Assembly: GCF_900103215.1 (NCBI RefSeq)
Contig: NZ_FNGV01000015.1
Location: 1 to 64,000, forward strand
From: Kriegella aquimaris
GTDB taxonomy: Bacteria > Bacteroidota > Bacteroidia > Flavobacteriales > Flavobacteriaceae
DNA length: 64,000 nt
Direction of reading: 5' to 3'
Shown here: piece by piece, positions 46,864-56,702 of the stretch
Layout: the number at the start of each line of letters is the position of its first letter
Numbering within the stretch: position 1 is the first letter of the stretch
Notes under the pieces: generated by a model
What the model saw: only the letters and a program-made list of their open reading frames with translations
Database searches by the model: none
Told to the model about the DNA's origin: nothing
Position numbers and translations under genes: made by a program

Positions 46864-47005
46864 TAGGTAGTGTGATTAACCATTGTATATTTCCGGAAGA
46901 TAGGTGGCCGAAGTGTATAAGCTATATATAAAACTGCTATCATAGCTTTATCAAATCATCTCAATATTTGAATCATACCTAACTGCGTCATTTTTTCGGA
47001 ATTAT
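46864..47005. other. Intergenic segment, nothing recognised
   Basis: AT-rich sequence after the TPR stop and before the decayed regulator. No terminator, promoter or reading frame stands out. Confidence 0.4.
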
Positions 47006-47215
47006 TTATTCACTGGTACTACCAGTCTCCTGGAATGAAAGTAAGAAATCCGTAAAAACCATTCTAATGGAAGAGGAAAGGCTGACTTTGGATGATGGTA
47101 AGATTTTGTAATAGATAACAGGTGAGGGCTTTTGTATTTGGATTGGTACAAATCAAACTAAAAGTAACCGACCCATCCCAACCTCATATAGCTTAGAAAA
47201 AGTATTAATAGGATT
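47006..47215 (-). pseudogene. Decayed C-terminal remnant of a LysR-type regulator
   Basis: A minus-strand frame reads YEVGMGRLLLV, then an in-frame TGA at 47153-47155, then FVPIQIQKPSPVIYYKILPS, then SKVSLSSSIRMVFTDFLLSF, and ends at the TAA at 47006-47008. The pattern G-R-L...P-x-x-x-Y-x-x-x-P-S-S...L-S-x-x-x-R-x-F-x-D-F-L is that of the end of the LysR substrate-binding domain. No DNA-binding domain remains, and the upstream part runs into the start of the YgiN-type gene. LysR genes often lie divergent to such monooxygenases, which fits a lost regulator. Confidence 0.5.
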
Positions 47216-47255
47216 ACTATCTTTACGTAGCAAAAAATAAATACAACTATTACCC

Positions 47256-47552
47256 ATGAGCAACCAGCAATTAACCATTACCGCAAGTATTCTAGCCAAA
47301 ACCGAGAAACGGGAGTTTGTTAAACAAGCATTACTTAAGTTGATACCACCCACACTTCAAGAAGAAGGTTGCCTTAATTACGATCTGCACCAAGACAACG
47401 AAAACCTTGATCGCTTTTTCTTTTACGAGAATTGGGAAAGTCGTGAGCTATGGTTAAACCATAATGCCAGTGCCCATATCGCGGCCCATAGAAAAAATAC
47501 CGAAGGTGCCATTATAGAGGTTATCATCAGTGAATTGTCGCCGGTCAGTTAA
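47256..47552 (+). CDS. YgiN/ABM-type putative quinol monooxygenase
   Basis: 98 residues. The antibiotic-biosynthesis monooxygenase (ABM) fold is indicated by LTITASILAKTEKREFVKQA, EEGCLNYDLHQDN, FFFYENWESRELWLNH and SAHIAAH. The cofactor-free dimeric family includes YgiN, which acts on menadiol-type quinols. It stands alone next to a decayed LysR fragment. Confidence 0.85.
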   Translation: MSNQQLTITASILAKTEKREFVKQALLKLIPPTLQEEGCLNYDLHQDNENLDRFFFYENWESRELWLNHNASAHIAAHRKNTEGAIIEVIISELSPVS

Positions 47553-47939
47553 ATTATAATACTTTAAGGCCAGACGATATTATTATTAAGGAATTAGAAA
47601 ATCTGCTAAAGCGAATTATTTAATATAGCGCTTTCTTCGCACTCCACGGATAAGTGTAAAGCGCATTCATCGATTTTCCTTTTGTACGAAAGCAGGTAAT
47701 GGTCAACAAAGTCCAGTGTGCTAAATACACATTTGATATGAGGATAAGATCTCGTGCAATTGATAATGAATTCTTATTTTCGGCACTTCCTAATTCACCT
47801 TTTTAGAAAATTCATTATCTTAGTAGAAGTCTCCCTCTAGAGTTTCCTTTCCCCCATTATTTATTATTATCCCTTAGTGAAGAATCAATTTCAATCGTAT
47901 TTACTTTTTAAAAGGGAATATGCGCTATAATTGAAGGCT
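47553..47939. other. Intergenic region, 387 bases
   Basis: AT-rich with a short open stretch just after the monooxygenase stop (LRPDDIIIKELENLLKRII then TAA, plus strand, no start codon). It could be a relic of a gene end, but it is too short to assign. The right half presumably contains the promoter of the 47940 gene; no TAnnTTTG box was seen. Confidence 0.35.
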
Positions 47940-48728
47940 ATGAAAAAAACTCTCAAACTTCTAAATGATTTACTTCAAAAAGAAGATATGGGAGAAAATC
48001 CGGAAGTAATACTGGCTAAACTACAAGCGGCAAATCTGGAGAATAGCAACAATTTGGAAAAGCCTTCCCTAGAAAAACTATCTAAAGAAAACTCATCGAA
48101 AAACGTCTATAAAAAACTAGAAAAAAAGAGGAGAAGTGCTTGGGTTTTACACGGTACCAAAGACAAAAAAATATATGCTTGGTATCTTGAGTATTGTGAC
48201 AAAAATGAAAAATGGCTAAAAATAAAAGATTATAGAGAGGGCAATAATTACAGAACTACACCTTTAAGCACGGCTTTGGAAGAAAATAATGAGCGTCTCG
48301 AAATACTTTATAAAGAAGTGTGCAATACTTGGCGTCAACTGGTTGGCGTTCGTTTTAAGTTATTGGGCTTTCTTCCTACCGTTTCAATTGCTGTTATTAT
48401 AAATACCATTACTTCCGACATGCATTTATATGGTAAATTAATGGTCTGTTTTTTGGGGCTGATTTTTACCTATGGCATACGCATTTACGACAAGCGAAAT
48501 ACCGAATTGCATGATCAACTGATTAGCAGGGGAAGAAAAATCGAAGAAGAATGGGGTATAGATAATGGCGTTTTTATTGGCAGGCGAACGCCAAATAACT
48601 ATTATCCTCCAAAACTAAAGTTGATTAAAATTCAACACGATACCGGGCTTACGATTATCTATGGGGCATGCTATTTTGCATGGCTTATTATTATCGTTTA
48701 CTTGGTACTCAGGTCAACGGTATTCTAA
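47940..48728 (+). CDS. Hypothetical membrane protein with charged N-terminal domain
   Basis: 262 residues from the ATG at 47940; a TTG three codons upstream is the only alternative. The first 140 residues are Lys/Glu/Asn-rich and likely helical. Three hydrophobic segments follow (FKLLGFLPTVSIAVIINTI, LMVCFLGLIFTYGIRIY, LTIIYGACYFAWLIIIVYLV), with a soluble loop between the second and third. No family is recognised. Isolated accessory gene. Confidence 0.6.
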   Translation: MKKTLKLLNDLLQKEDMGENPEVILAKLQAANLENSNNLEKPSLEKLSKENSSKNVYKKLEKKRRSAWVLHGTKDKKIYAWYLEYCDKNEKWLKIKDYREGNNYRTTPLSTALEENNERLEILYKEVCNTWRQLVGVRFKLLGFLPTVSIAVIINTITSDMHLYGKLMVCFLGLIFTYGIRIYDKRNTELHDQLISRGRKIEEEWGIDNGVFIGRRTPNNYYPPKLKLIKIQHDTGLTIIYGACYFAWLIIIVYLVLRSTVF

Positions 48729-48805
48729 AAGTCAACTCCCGTAAAACATGGAGCCTCCATTTGTTTTAGACTATCAATTTCGTGAAATTTGCAAAAAGAA
48801 AGATA

Positions 48806-49336
48806 ATGACTACAATTACAAAAGCCAATCGACCGGAAGCATGGCTTCGCGGACCGATAAATAATATTCCAGCATTGTTACAACCTGCGGCACATGCTTT
48901 AATACAGTCGCAAGAAGAGGTAAAACGATATACCAAAAACTTCCCTGAAACATTACTATGGGAACGGCCAGCAGGCCGAGCCTCGGTAGGTTTTCACCTA
49001 CAACACCTGACTGGTGTTTTAGATAGATTACTGACCTACGCCCAAGGTTCGAATCTCTCGGAAATTCAATTACAAACATTACGCAATGAAGGGAATGGAG
49101 AAACAAAGACGACCATTGATGAACTTATCGATCTTTTTGAAAATAAAGTGAACGAAGCCCTTACCTACTTCAAAACTCTTGCCAATGTTGATTTTACCCA
49201 AGCACGTACAGTTGGACGAAAACAGTTACCGACTACCTTGATAGGTCTCTTGTTTCATGCTGCCGAACATAGCCAGCGTCATGTGGGGCAACTCTTGGTG
49301 ACTATCAGCACAGTTATGGCCATGAATAATCAATAA
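48806..49336 (+). CDS. DinB-like (DfsB) metal-binding four-helix protein
   Basis: 176 residues from the ATG at 48806, preceded by AGAAAGATA. A GTG eight codons upstream is a weaker choice. The DinB/YfiT-like four-helix bundle is suggested by GFHLQHLTGVLDRLLTYAQ and LLFHAAEHSQRHVGQLL, whose His residues would form the metal site. Members include thiol S-transferases and stress-induced proteins. Substrate unknown. Confidence 0.8.
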   Translation: MTTITKANRPEAWLRGPINNIPALLQPAAHALIQSQEEVKRYTKNFPETLLWERPAGRASVGFHLQHLTGVLDRLLTYAQGSNLSEIQLQTLRNEGNGETKTTIDELIDLFENKVNEALTYFKTLANVDFTQARTVGRKQLPTTLIGLLFHAAEHSQRHVGQLLVTISTVMAMNNQ

Positions 49337-49623
49337 CTTTAGGTTAATTAGTTCTCATTATGACTGGTCACCTTAACCAAATCAATATGTTCTCAAAACA
49401 CTGTAACGAACGTCAAAGTTTAATGATAATAAGCCCTAAATCAAATATTTGGGCCCTCAGCACGTTTATTGATTTAATTTTCAACCCTTTTGTATCAAAA
49501 AATTTTAAAAGTGAAGTATCTTAAATGCGGAATAGCCAAACCTTGTCTGCCACCAGTTGAATTCATTGATTTTAAAAATCGATATCTGCCTGAATACTAA
49601 ACAAGGTTTAAATAGCAACATGC

Positions 49624-50835
49624 ATGAACGTATTCACCAAACTTACCAATTTAGGAGTCTCTAAGCTTGTCAATGAAGATACCATAAAAAAAGTCAGAAT
49701 AGTCAATCAGATTTCTCTGTTCATACTTACCCTTTCCACTTTCATGTTAGCAACGGCTATAGTTTCTGACTTTCCGAGAATCGCCATAATACTATTTATC
49801 CCGGTTACTTTGATTATTCTATTACCCCTTGTACTCAATAACATGGGAAAAACGATTGCCTCACGAATCGTACTACTATGTTGCACCTACGGAATACTGT
49901 TTGTACAGTCCATTGTATATGGCCCCGAACTCCACATTCATTACTTTTTAATAGCCTGTGTTGGCGCGCCCCTTTTCTTGTTTAATGGAGAAATAGGCGT
50001 ATTTAAATGGGTTTTGGTCTTTCTTATGTTTCCCCTTTGGCTATACCTTGAATGGCATTTCATCCATAAAGCCCCCTTGATAGCCATTGATCCAAATTCG
50101 CTATACTGGCCCCGAATGACGAATGATTTGTTATTAGTCGCCGTAATACTGTTTATGTTTTATACCTTCAGCGAACAAAGTAACAAGCAAATAAAAAATA
50201 TTGAGGAGCAACGCCTGGCTATAGAAATATTGTTAAAAGAGATTCACCATCGGGTGAAGAATAATTTACAGGTTATTACCAGTCTCTTAGCACTGCAATC
50301 TATGGGAATCAAAGAGGAAAAAATCAAGAATTTATTCTCAGGACTTCAGAATAGGGTAATCTCGATGGCCCTATCCCATGAAATGCTATATCAAACAGAT
50401 GATCTAGAGCGCATTGATTATGAAGCCTATATTCGAAAACTTGTTAACGGACTGATCAGTTCAATGAAAGAACAGGAAAATGAAATAGATGTTCAATTGA
50501 ACATAAACCAGATATTTTTGAATATTGACACCTCAATACCTTTAGGACTTATAATTAACGAATTGGTAACCAATTCACTTAAATATGCCTTCGAAGACAA
50601 CAAGGGCATTATAACCATTACTATTAAAAAATTGACCGATGAAAATTTCCTCATGGAAATCGGGGATAACGGTGTTGGTTTTACCGATGTTTCAAAGAAA
50701 GGAAAAAAGAGTTCATTAGGATTGACCTTGGTTCAAAAATTGACCATGCAACTTAGAGGAACCCTTAAAAAAGACACCTCGAAAAAAGGAACCAATTATA
50801 GTATCACTTTTCAAGAAATCATGCCAAAATCGTAA
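49624..50835 (+). CDS. Membrane sensor histidine kinase, HisKA_2 type (copy 1)
   Basis: 403 residues. About five to six transmembrane segments lie in residues 28-182 with no extracellular domain of size. A short coiled linker leads to the HisKA_2 motif LLKEIHHRVKNNLQV (phospho-acceptor His208). The HATPase has an N-box LGLIINELVTNSLKYAF, G1 EIGDNGVGF and G2 LGLTLVQKL. No response regulator gene is adjacent, so it probably signals through an orphan regulator. It is strongly similar over its full length to the kinase at 52075-53286. Confidence 0.9.
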   Translation: MNVFTKLTNLGVSKLVNEDTIKKVRIVNQISLFILTLSTFMLATAIVSDFPRIAIILFIPVTLIILLPLVLNNMGKTIASRIVLLCCTYGILFVQSIVYGPELHIHYFLIACVGAPLFLFNGEIGVFKWVLVFLMFPLWLYLEWHFIHKAPLIAIDPNSLYWPRMTNDLLLVAVILFMFYTFSEQSNKQIKNIEEQRLAIEILLKEIHHRVKNNLQVITSLLALQSMGIKEEKIKNLFSGLQNRVISMALSHEMLYQTDDLERIDYEAYIRKLVNGLISSMKEQENEIDVQLNINQIFLNIDTSIPLGLIINELVTNSLKYAFEDNKGIITITIKKLTDENFLMEIGDNGVGFTDVSKKGKKSSLGLTLVQKLTMQLRGTLKKDTSKKGTNYSITFQEIMPKS

Positions 50836-50942
50836 GTGATACCCGAGATTTAATAATTGAGATAGCCCCCTCCTCCATTTTAGCCTATCTTTCCCTATTT
50901 TAGTACTTTAATAAAGAGAAGACCAACCGAACATACCCACGC

Positions 50943-51695
50943 ATGCGAGCAAAAACCATACAGGAAGTTCTTGATCAGTTAGATGAAATTATTGAGCATT
51001 GTATTGTAACCAACAACCGCCTCGGTCTCTTCGCATATATCTATCGACGTACCACCGCCGAAATACAGGCTGAAATTCAACGCCAAAATTTTGAGGACAA
51101 CGAGCGCTTGGAACGAATGGATGTTGAATTCGCCAACCTTTATCTAGAGGCCTACCGGAATTACCATGGTGGCAAGCCCGCCAGTAAATCTTGGGAATAT
51201 GCCTTTATGGCCAAAGATGAACCCTTGACTATTTTGCAGCATATTATGATGGGTATCAATACCCATATCAATCTCGATTTGGCCATCGCAACTAGCACTT
51301 CAATGACAAACCAAGAGTTGACCGACATCGAAAACGATTTTACCAAAGTGAACGATATTCTATTCAACATTACCAACGAAATGCAAGACCGACTGAGTAG
51401 GGTATCTCCCCTAATGTTTCTGCTAGATGTTGCGGGGAAAAACACTGACGAAAAAATCATAGATTTTAGCATGCGCAAAGCCCGTGAACAGTCATGGAAC
51501 AGCGCAAATTTGTTGTGGAGTCTTGGGGTAAATCAACATAAGGATGCAATTTCGGGCATTGATAAACTCGTACTAAAACTTGCCGAACATATAAAATCGC
51601 CCAAATCGAGAGTTATTGGTTTTGCACTTAAAACTATTGGTCGCCTTGAGGAAAAAAACGTAGGAAAAATCATTTCACGACTTCAAGAAGAGTAG
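50943..51695 (+). CDS. DUF5995 family protein
   Basis: 250 residues, soluble and largely helical. RLGLFAYIYRRTTAEIQAEI, DVEFANLYLEAYRNY and ILQHIMMGINTHINLDLAIA are characteristic of the DUF5995 family. The conserved R, E and H-I-N-L-D-L positions suggest a buried active or binding site, but no activity is known. It lies between two paralogous histidine kinases, 107 bases after the first. Confidence 0.75.
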   Translation: MRAKTIQEVLDQLDEIIEHCIVTNNRLGLFAYIYRRTTAEIQAEIQRQNFEDNERLERMDVEFANLYLEAYRNYHGGKPASKSWEYAFMAKDEPLTILQHIMMGINTHINLDLAIATSTSMTNQELTDIENDFTKVNDILFNITNEMQDRLSRVSPLMFLLDVAGKNTDEKIIDFSMRKAREQSWNSANLLWSLGVNQHKDAISGIDKLVLKLAEHIKSPKSRVIGFALKTIGRLEEKNVGKIISRLQEE

Positions 51696-52074
51696 CGCAC
51701 CTGATAAAATCCATCCTACATCCTTATTTCATTTCTATAAAATATGCTGGGATAAATCAGCCGTATAATATTTCACAAACAACTACTATACAATACATTA
51801 AGTAAATCTTAAATCAAATTTCTAAAAACTTTAGAAATTTGTCCAGCATACTCCAAAAGCTATAGTTAAGATTTTAGTTTGATATAAGACAGAAAAATAT
51901 TACATTAATCTTGTTCTTTAGATTTAATAACTTGCTTATTGACTCCGAGGGGCGTAGAGCAAACTAGTCGTAGAACACTATTAGTATCGAATTTTAGAAC
52001 CTTATCAACATACAGGTCGTGCATTAAGGCTTATAATAGCATACACCTATTGAAAAGGTTGAAATTTTAGAACA
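51696..52074. other. Intergenic region upstream of kinase copy 2, with nested inverted repeats
   Basis: 379 bases, AT-rich. A perfect 10-bp stem CAAATTTCTA (51815-51824) / TAGAAATTTG (51832-51841) with a seven-base loop lies inside an outer pair ATGCTGG (51744-51750) / CCAGCAT (51843-51849). No reading frame is evident. The downstream part should contain the kinase promoter. Confidence 0.6.
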
Positions 52075-53286
52075 ATGAAAATACTCACCAATATCATTAA
52101 TTTGGGGGTTACATCCCAACTTGATGAGCATACCTCAAAAAGAGTTCGAATAGTAAATCAAATTTCAATTTTTCTATTTGCGCTTTCCATAGTACAGCTG
52201 GTTGTAGCGCTCTTATTGAGTTTTCCGAAAGTAACAATTGTATTGTTCTTAATGGTTTCCTTTGCAAGTATTATTTCCCCACTTTTGAATAAGTACGAAA
52301 TGACCATTGCCTCCCGGGTATTTTCAATATGTTCGGCATATGTAATCTTATTAAGCCAAGTACTAGTCTTCGGACCTGAACTACATATCCAGTTTTTCCT
52401 AATTAGCACAGTGGCGGGTCCACTACTATTGTTTGACAAAGAAATAGGTATCTGGAAATGGATTTTAGTCGCAACCCCAGCGCTAATATGGATATACCTT
52501 GAATGGCATTTCGTTCATAGCCCCCCTCTAGTTGAAATTGCTCCCGATGCTATTTTTTGGGCTCGAATCGTCCACAATCTTATGTTGTTCACCATAATAT
52601 TCGTTTTGTTCTCCACATTTACCCAGCAAAGTCGTAATCATATCGAAGATATTGAGCAACATCGCATGTCTATTGAGACGCTTTTAAAAGAAATTCACCA
52701 CAGGATAAAGAATAATTTACAGGTCGTCACAAGCCTGCTTGCACTGCAATCCATTGGGATTAAAGAACAAAAAATTCAAAATCTATTTAAAGACCTCAAG
52801 AATAGGATCAACTCAATGGCCCTTTCACATGAAATGTTGTACAAAACAGATGATTTAGAACGTATAGATTACGAGGCATACATACACAAGCTTATTACTG
52901 GGCTAATTTGCTCAATGAAAGACCAGGAGAATGAAATCGACATCCACCTAAATATTAAGCAGGTGTATTTAAATATTGATACTGCAATACCATTAGGTCT
53001 TATAATTAATGAGATCGTCACCAATTCACTCAAATATGCCTTTAAAAATAACAGTGGCTCCATTACAATTTGTCTCAGAAAATTGAACCATCAGAATTTT
53101 CTAATGGAAATCGGAGATAACGGAATAGGATTCCCAATTACCGAAATGAAAGCAAAAAGAAGATCATTAGGGCTAACTTTGATTCAAAAACTAACGCGTC
53201 AACTTCGTGGAAATATTGTACGAGATACTTTAAAAGAGGGAACCAACTACATCATCCATTTTCAAGAAATCACTCCCAAATCATAA
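52075..53286 (+). CDS. Membrane sensor histidine kinase, HisKA_2 type (copy 2)
   Basis: 403 residues, the same length as the kinase at 49624-50835. Conserved: KKRVRIVNQIS-like N-terminus, multi-pass membrane region (about 28-182), ETLLKEIHHRIKNNLQV with His208, ALSHEMLYKTDDLERIDYEA, N-box LGLIINEIVTNSLKYAF and G1 EIGDNGIGF. Divergence is greatest in the membrane segments, which may alter the signal sensed. No partner regulator is adjacent. Confidence 0.9.
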   Translation: MKILTNIINLGVTSQLDEHTSKRVRIVNQISIFLFALSIVQLVVALLLSFPKVTIVLFLMVSFASIISPLLNKYEMTIASRVFSICSAYVILLSQVLVFGPELHIQFFLISTVAGPLLLFDKEIGIWKWILVATPALIWIYLEWHFVHSPPLVEIAPDAIFWARIVHNLMLFTIIFVLFSTFTQQSRNHIEDIEQHRMSIETLLKEIHHRIKNNLQVVTSLLALQSIGIKEQKIQNLFKDLKNRINSMALSHEMLYKTDDLERIDYEAYIHKLITGLICSMKDQENEIDIHLNIKQVYLNIDTAIPLGLIINEIVTNSLKYAFKNNSGSITICLRKLNHQNFLMEIGDNGIGFPITEMKAKRRSLGLTLIQKLTRQLRGNIVRDTLKEGTNYIIHFQEITPKS

Positions 53287-53290
53287 TAAA

Positions 53291-53341
53291 AGTGGGTTGC
53301 TTAAAAAGTTGCCCCACTCAGGAGAAACATCAAGCAACCCA
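53291..53341 (+). repeat. Overlapping alternative hairpins after kinase copy 2
   Basis: TGGGTTGCTT (53293-53302) pairs perfectly with AAGCAACCCA (53332-53341). The same left arm can instead pair AGTGGG (53291-53296) with CCCACT (53313-53318). It could be an inefficient terminator between convergent genes; there is no T-run. Confidence 0.4.
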
Positions 53342-53386
53342 TTAATAACCTGCAAAGAATATTTATCGTTTTACAGATTAATTCTT

Positions 53387-54331
53387 TTAATTACTCATAG
53401 TGGTAACCACGATATTGCGATACTCAACAGGACCGTGATCTCCCTGAATATAAAAAGGACCCGGCTCACCTTCTTTGCTGTCTAAGGCTCCTCCTGTAAT
53501 CCCAGGAATTATTTGATCATTTATAATAGTCTTGCCATTGGCGACTATTGTCACCCTTCGACCGATAAGTGTAATATCATATGACTGCCATTCGCCTGCA
53601 GCTTTAGCAGCCATTTGATTAGGCGTCAGAAAGCCGTATACCCCACCGAACAAAATATCGGAAGGTTCTTCACCCTTACTGTCGATTACCTGCACCTCAT
53701 ACCGTCCGCGAAGGTAAACGCCACTGTTACTTCCTTTAGGTATACGGAACTCTATATGCAGTTTGAAATCGGTAAATTGTTTCTCTGACACAAGATTGGC
53801 ACCGGATTTAGCACTTTTTAAAACTCCTGATTCTACTACCCATTGGTTTTCTGCACCCATGGCTTTCCATCCTTCAAGGTTTTTACCATTGAAAAGCTTT
53901 ATCGGTTTGCCCCATACCGGATTCTCAACGTAGCTGAGTTTTGGTGCTCTCGTTGCTTTCCATTGGTATGATTTTCCATCGGTATAGACCATTGTTCCTT
54001 CTAAACCATCGCCCACCAATTCTCCTTCGAATATCATATTGCCATCTCCTGATTCCCATTGTGGAGGTATTGCAAAACTAAATTTTCCATCGGTCGCCTT
54101 TATTTCGGCAATGGGTCGCGCACTACCCATAGCATAAACAAATCGGCCTACAAGTGTACTCGTACCCGAATGACGAATTTCTAACCATGAAGGAAGTTCT
54201 TTACCATCTTTCATTACTACCATATCCCATTGCCCTTCCAACGGGTTAACTTCCAAGGCATAAAGTGATGTATTTATTGTTGCGAGCAAAAGGCCCAGCA
54301 TTCCTAAAAATTTAATCGTTCCTCTCTTCAT
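53387..54331 (-). CDS. Exported DUF1080 protein
   Basis: 314 residues with a signal peptide (LGLLLATINTSLYA). An N-terminal beta domain (about 25-130; LEGQWDMVVMKDGKELPSWL) is followed by DUF1080: LFNGKNLEGWKAM, LHIEFRIPKGSNSGVYLRG, GEWQSYDITLIGRRVTIVANG and FYIQGDHGPVEYRNI. It has the same two-part architecture as the protein at 43741-44748 and probably acts on a related glycoside outside the inner membrane. Confidence 0.83.
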   Translation of the reverse strand: MKRGTIKFLGMLGLLLATINTSLYALEVNPLEGQWDMVVMKDGKELPSWLEIRHSGTSTLVGRFVYAMGSARPIAEIKATDGKFSFAIPPQWESGDGNMIFEGELVGDGLEGTMVYTDGKSYQWKATRAPKLSYVENPVWGKPIKLFNGKNLEGWKAMGAENQWVVESGVLKSAKSGANLVSEKQFTDFKLHIEFRIPKGSNSGVYLRGRYEVQVIDSKGEEPSDILFGGVYGFLTPNQMAAKAAGEWQSYDITLIGRRVTIVANGKTIINDQIIPGITGGALDSKEGEPGPFYIQGDHGPVEYRNIVVTTMSN

Positions 54332-54496
54332 TTTAATTTCTTTATTTTTTTATTATTTTAAATCGGGGTAAATATAAGTAACCTCTAAGGCATTTTCTAG
54401 ATTTTCAAATGGATTTAAGGAGCGATTTCTTAATTCGGATAGATTTTCGCAAAACTTTAATTTTTAGTGATAAAAACTCACTTTATCATAATCAGT

Positions 54497-55438
54497 TTAC
54501 CATGTAGCTATTTCGTTTTTAGCGCGTTCAAACTCCCCCATCAATTCAGCTACAATTTGTGCTGCCGGTTTAATTTCATGGATCAGGGCGGCTACTTGGC
54601 CAATTTCTAATTCACCTGTTTCAAGATCCCCCTCGAACATGCCCCGTTTAGCTCTGCCTTTACCTAGTAATGTTTTGAGTTCCTCTACCGTCGCACCTTT
54701 ACTATAGGCCTGTTGAACTTCCTTATAAAATGCATTCTTCAACAAACGAACGGGGGTTAATTCCTTTAATGTTAATTGGGTATCGCCTTCATCAGATGCT
54801 ACCACTTTTTGCTTGAAAGATTGGTGAGAAGAAGCCTCTTCACTTGCTACAAACCGACTGCCTACCTGCACTCCATCAGCACCCAACACCATAACGGCCA
54901 GCATGGTCCGGCCAGTGGCGATACCGCCTGCAGCTATTAACGGAATATTTATTTTTTCCCTTACGGCCGGAACCAAAACCAAAGTAGTCGTCTCATCCCT
55001 ACCATTATGCCCTCCAGCCTCAAAACCTTCGGCTACAACGGCATCTACCCCAGCTTCTTGCGCTTTTAAAGCAAACTTCACGCTACTGACCACATGCACA
55101 ACGGTAATTCCCTTTTCTTTCAGATAAGATGTCCAAGTTTTCGGGTTTCCCGCAGAAGTAAATACAATTTTTACTCCGGAGTCCACAATAATCGACATAA
55201 TCTTTTCGATTTCAGGGTACAACATAGGTACGTTTACCCCAAAAGGCTTATCTGTGGATTTTTGACATTTAATGATATGCTCTTGAAGTATATCGGGGTG
55301 CATACTTCCAGCACCTATCAAGCCAAGACCACCCGCATTGGAAACAGCTGAAGCCAAACGCCAACCGCTGGCCCAGACCATACCCGCTTGAATAATGGGA
55401 TATTCAATACCAAAAAGTTTTATAATTCTATTTTGCAC
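54497..55438 (-). CDS. Nitronate monooxygenase / FMN-dependent 2-nitropropane dioxygenase family
   Basis: 313 residues starting at a GTG (55436-55438). TIM barrel with YPIIQAGMVWASG, GGLGLIGAGSM, VVAEGFEAGGHNGRDE (phosphate/FMN loop), PLIAAGGIATGRTMLAVMVLGADGVQVGSRF. It fits the FMN-binding nitronate monooxygenase family; some members instead are enoyl-ACP reductases of the FabK type, which cannot be excluded. Single gene. Confidence 0.85.
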   Translation of the reverse strand: MQNRIIKLFGIEYPIIQAGMVWASGWRLASAVSNAGGLGLIGAGSMHPDILQEHIIKCQKSTDKPFGVNVPMLYPEIEKIMSIIVDSGVKIVFTSAGNPKTWTSYLKEKGITVVHVVSSVKFALKAQEAGVDAVVAEGFEAGGHNGRDETTTLVLVPAVREKINIPLIAAGGIATGRTMLAVMVLGADGVQVGSRFVASEEASSHQSFKQKVVASDEGDTQLTLKELTPVRLLKNAFYKEVQQAYSKGATVEELKTLLGKGRAKRGMFEGDLETGELEIGQVAALIHEIKPAAQIVAELMGEFERAKNEIATW

Positions 55439-55494
55439 AAAAATATATTAGAAAATATATCGTAAAAGCCTATCAACAAAGTTTAGAGGTACAT

Positions 55495-56688
55495 TTAAGA
55501 AATAACCCCAGATCCAATCAGTTCATCCGCTAAGTACCAAGCGACGAACTGCCCCTCGGTAATTGCCGACTGTTTTTCTTCAAAATCCACATATAGTCCA
55601 GCATCAACCTTATATAAGGTAGCTTTTTGTAGCGGTTGGCGATAGCGAATTCGGGCCATCACCTCCATTTTTCCATCCAACTGCAATGCCAAGTCAGGTC
55701 GTACCCAATGTAATTCCTCATTGCTTACGAACAAGGTATTCCTATAGAGTCCCGGGTGGCCCTTGCCTTGACCGGTATAAATTACATTTTCGATTACATC
55801 GGTTTCGATAACGAATAACGGTTCTTTGGTACCCCCTACATCTAAACCTTTGCGCTGGCCTTTGGTAAAATAGTGTGCGCCTTGATGCTCACCGACCACC
55901 TTGCCATCTTCGATATGGTATTTCGGTTTTTCCGATCTATAGGCTAATTCTTCCTGTAGCGTGGCAAACGCCGGATGTGACCTATTGTATTGCGAAACAT
56001 CGGAAGGTACTTCAACGATGACTCCTTTTTTTGGTTTTAATTTTTGTTGTAAAAAATCGGGCAATCTTACCTTACCAATAAAGCACAGTCCTTGTGAATC
56101 TTTTTTTCCGGCAGTAATCAGACCTTTGTCAGCGGCTATCTGACGCACCTCAGGTTTGGTCAATTCGCCTATAGGAAATAAAGTTCGCGATAACTGTTCT
56201 TGCGATAATTGGCAAAGAAAATAAGACTGGTCTTTATTTCCATCTTCTCCCGCCAATAAGCGATGAGTTTCCGAACCGTTGACATTTTGAAGCGTTCCCT
56301 TACGACAATAATGACCGGTAGCTACATAGTCTGCTCCCAACTGCAAAGCTATTTTCAGGAAAACGTCGAATTTGATTTCACGGTTACAAAGTACATCAGG
56401 GTTTGGCGTACGACCTTTTTCGTATTCATCGAACATATAATCGACGATACGTTCTTTGTATTCAACGCTCAAATCTATTGTCTGAAATGGAATTCCCAAT
56501 CTTTCTGCAACAATCAGAGCATCATTACTATCTTCCAACCAAGGACATTCTTCTGAAATAGTTACCGAATCGTCATGCCAATTTTTCATAAAAAGTCCGA
56601 TAACCTCGTACCCCTGTTCTTGCAACAAATATGCTGCAACACTAGAATCTACACCTCCCGAAAGCCCGACAACTACTTTTTTCATCAC
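55495..56688 (-). CDS. mnmA: tRNA-specific 2-thiouridylase
   Basis: 397 residues (Met-Met start at 56688 or 56685). PP-loop [15 protein letters not shown], catalytic Cys in [12 protein letters not shown] and in SQGLCFIGK, plus GHYCR and the KDQSYFLC motif. The C-terminal beta-barrel is complete. It thiolates U34 of tRNAs for Lys, Glu and Gln. A longer-than-average insertion after the PP-loop ([20 protein letters not shown]) is common in this phylum. Confidence 0.95.
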   Translation of the reverse strand: MMKKVVVGLSGGVDSSVAAYLLQEQGYEVIGLFMKNWHDDSVTISEECPWLEDSNDALIVAERLGIPFQTIDLSVEYKERIVDYMFDEYEKGRTPNPDVLCNREIKFDVFLKIALQLGADYVATGHYCRKGTLQNVNGSETHRLLAGEDGNKDQSYFLCQLSQEQLSRTLFPIGELTKPEVRQIAADKGLITAGKKDSQGLCFIGKVRLPDFLQQKLKPKKGVIVEVPSDVSQYNRSHPAFATLQEELAYRSEKPKYHIEDGKVVGEHQGAHYFTKGQRKGLDVGGTKEPLFVIETDVIENVIYTGQGKGHPGLYRNTLFVSNEELHWVRPDLALQLDGKMEVMARIRYRQPLQKATLYKVDAGLYVDFEEKQSAITEGQFVAWYLADELIGSGVIS

Positions 56689-56702
56689 TTGATATTAAAG
56701 TG

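Noticed and set aside
55438-55445. TAnnTTTG box for the nitronate monooxygenase gene
   Set aside because: The box overlaps the start codon, so transcription would begin inside the gene. Chance match in AT-rich DNA.
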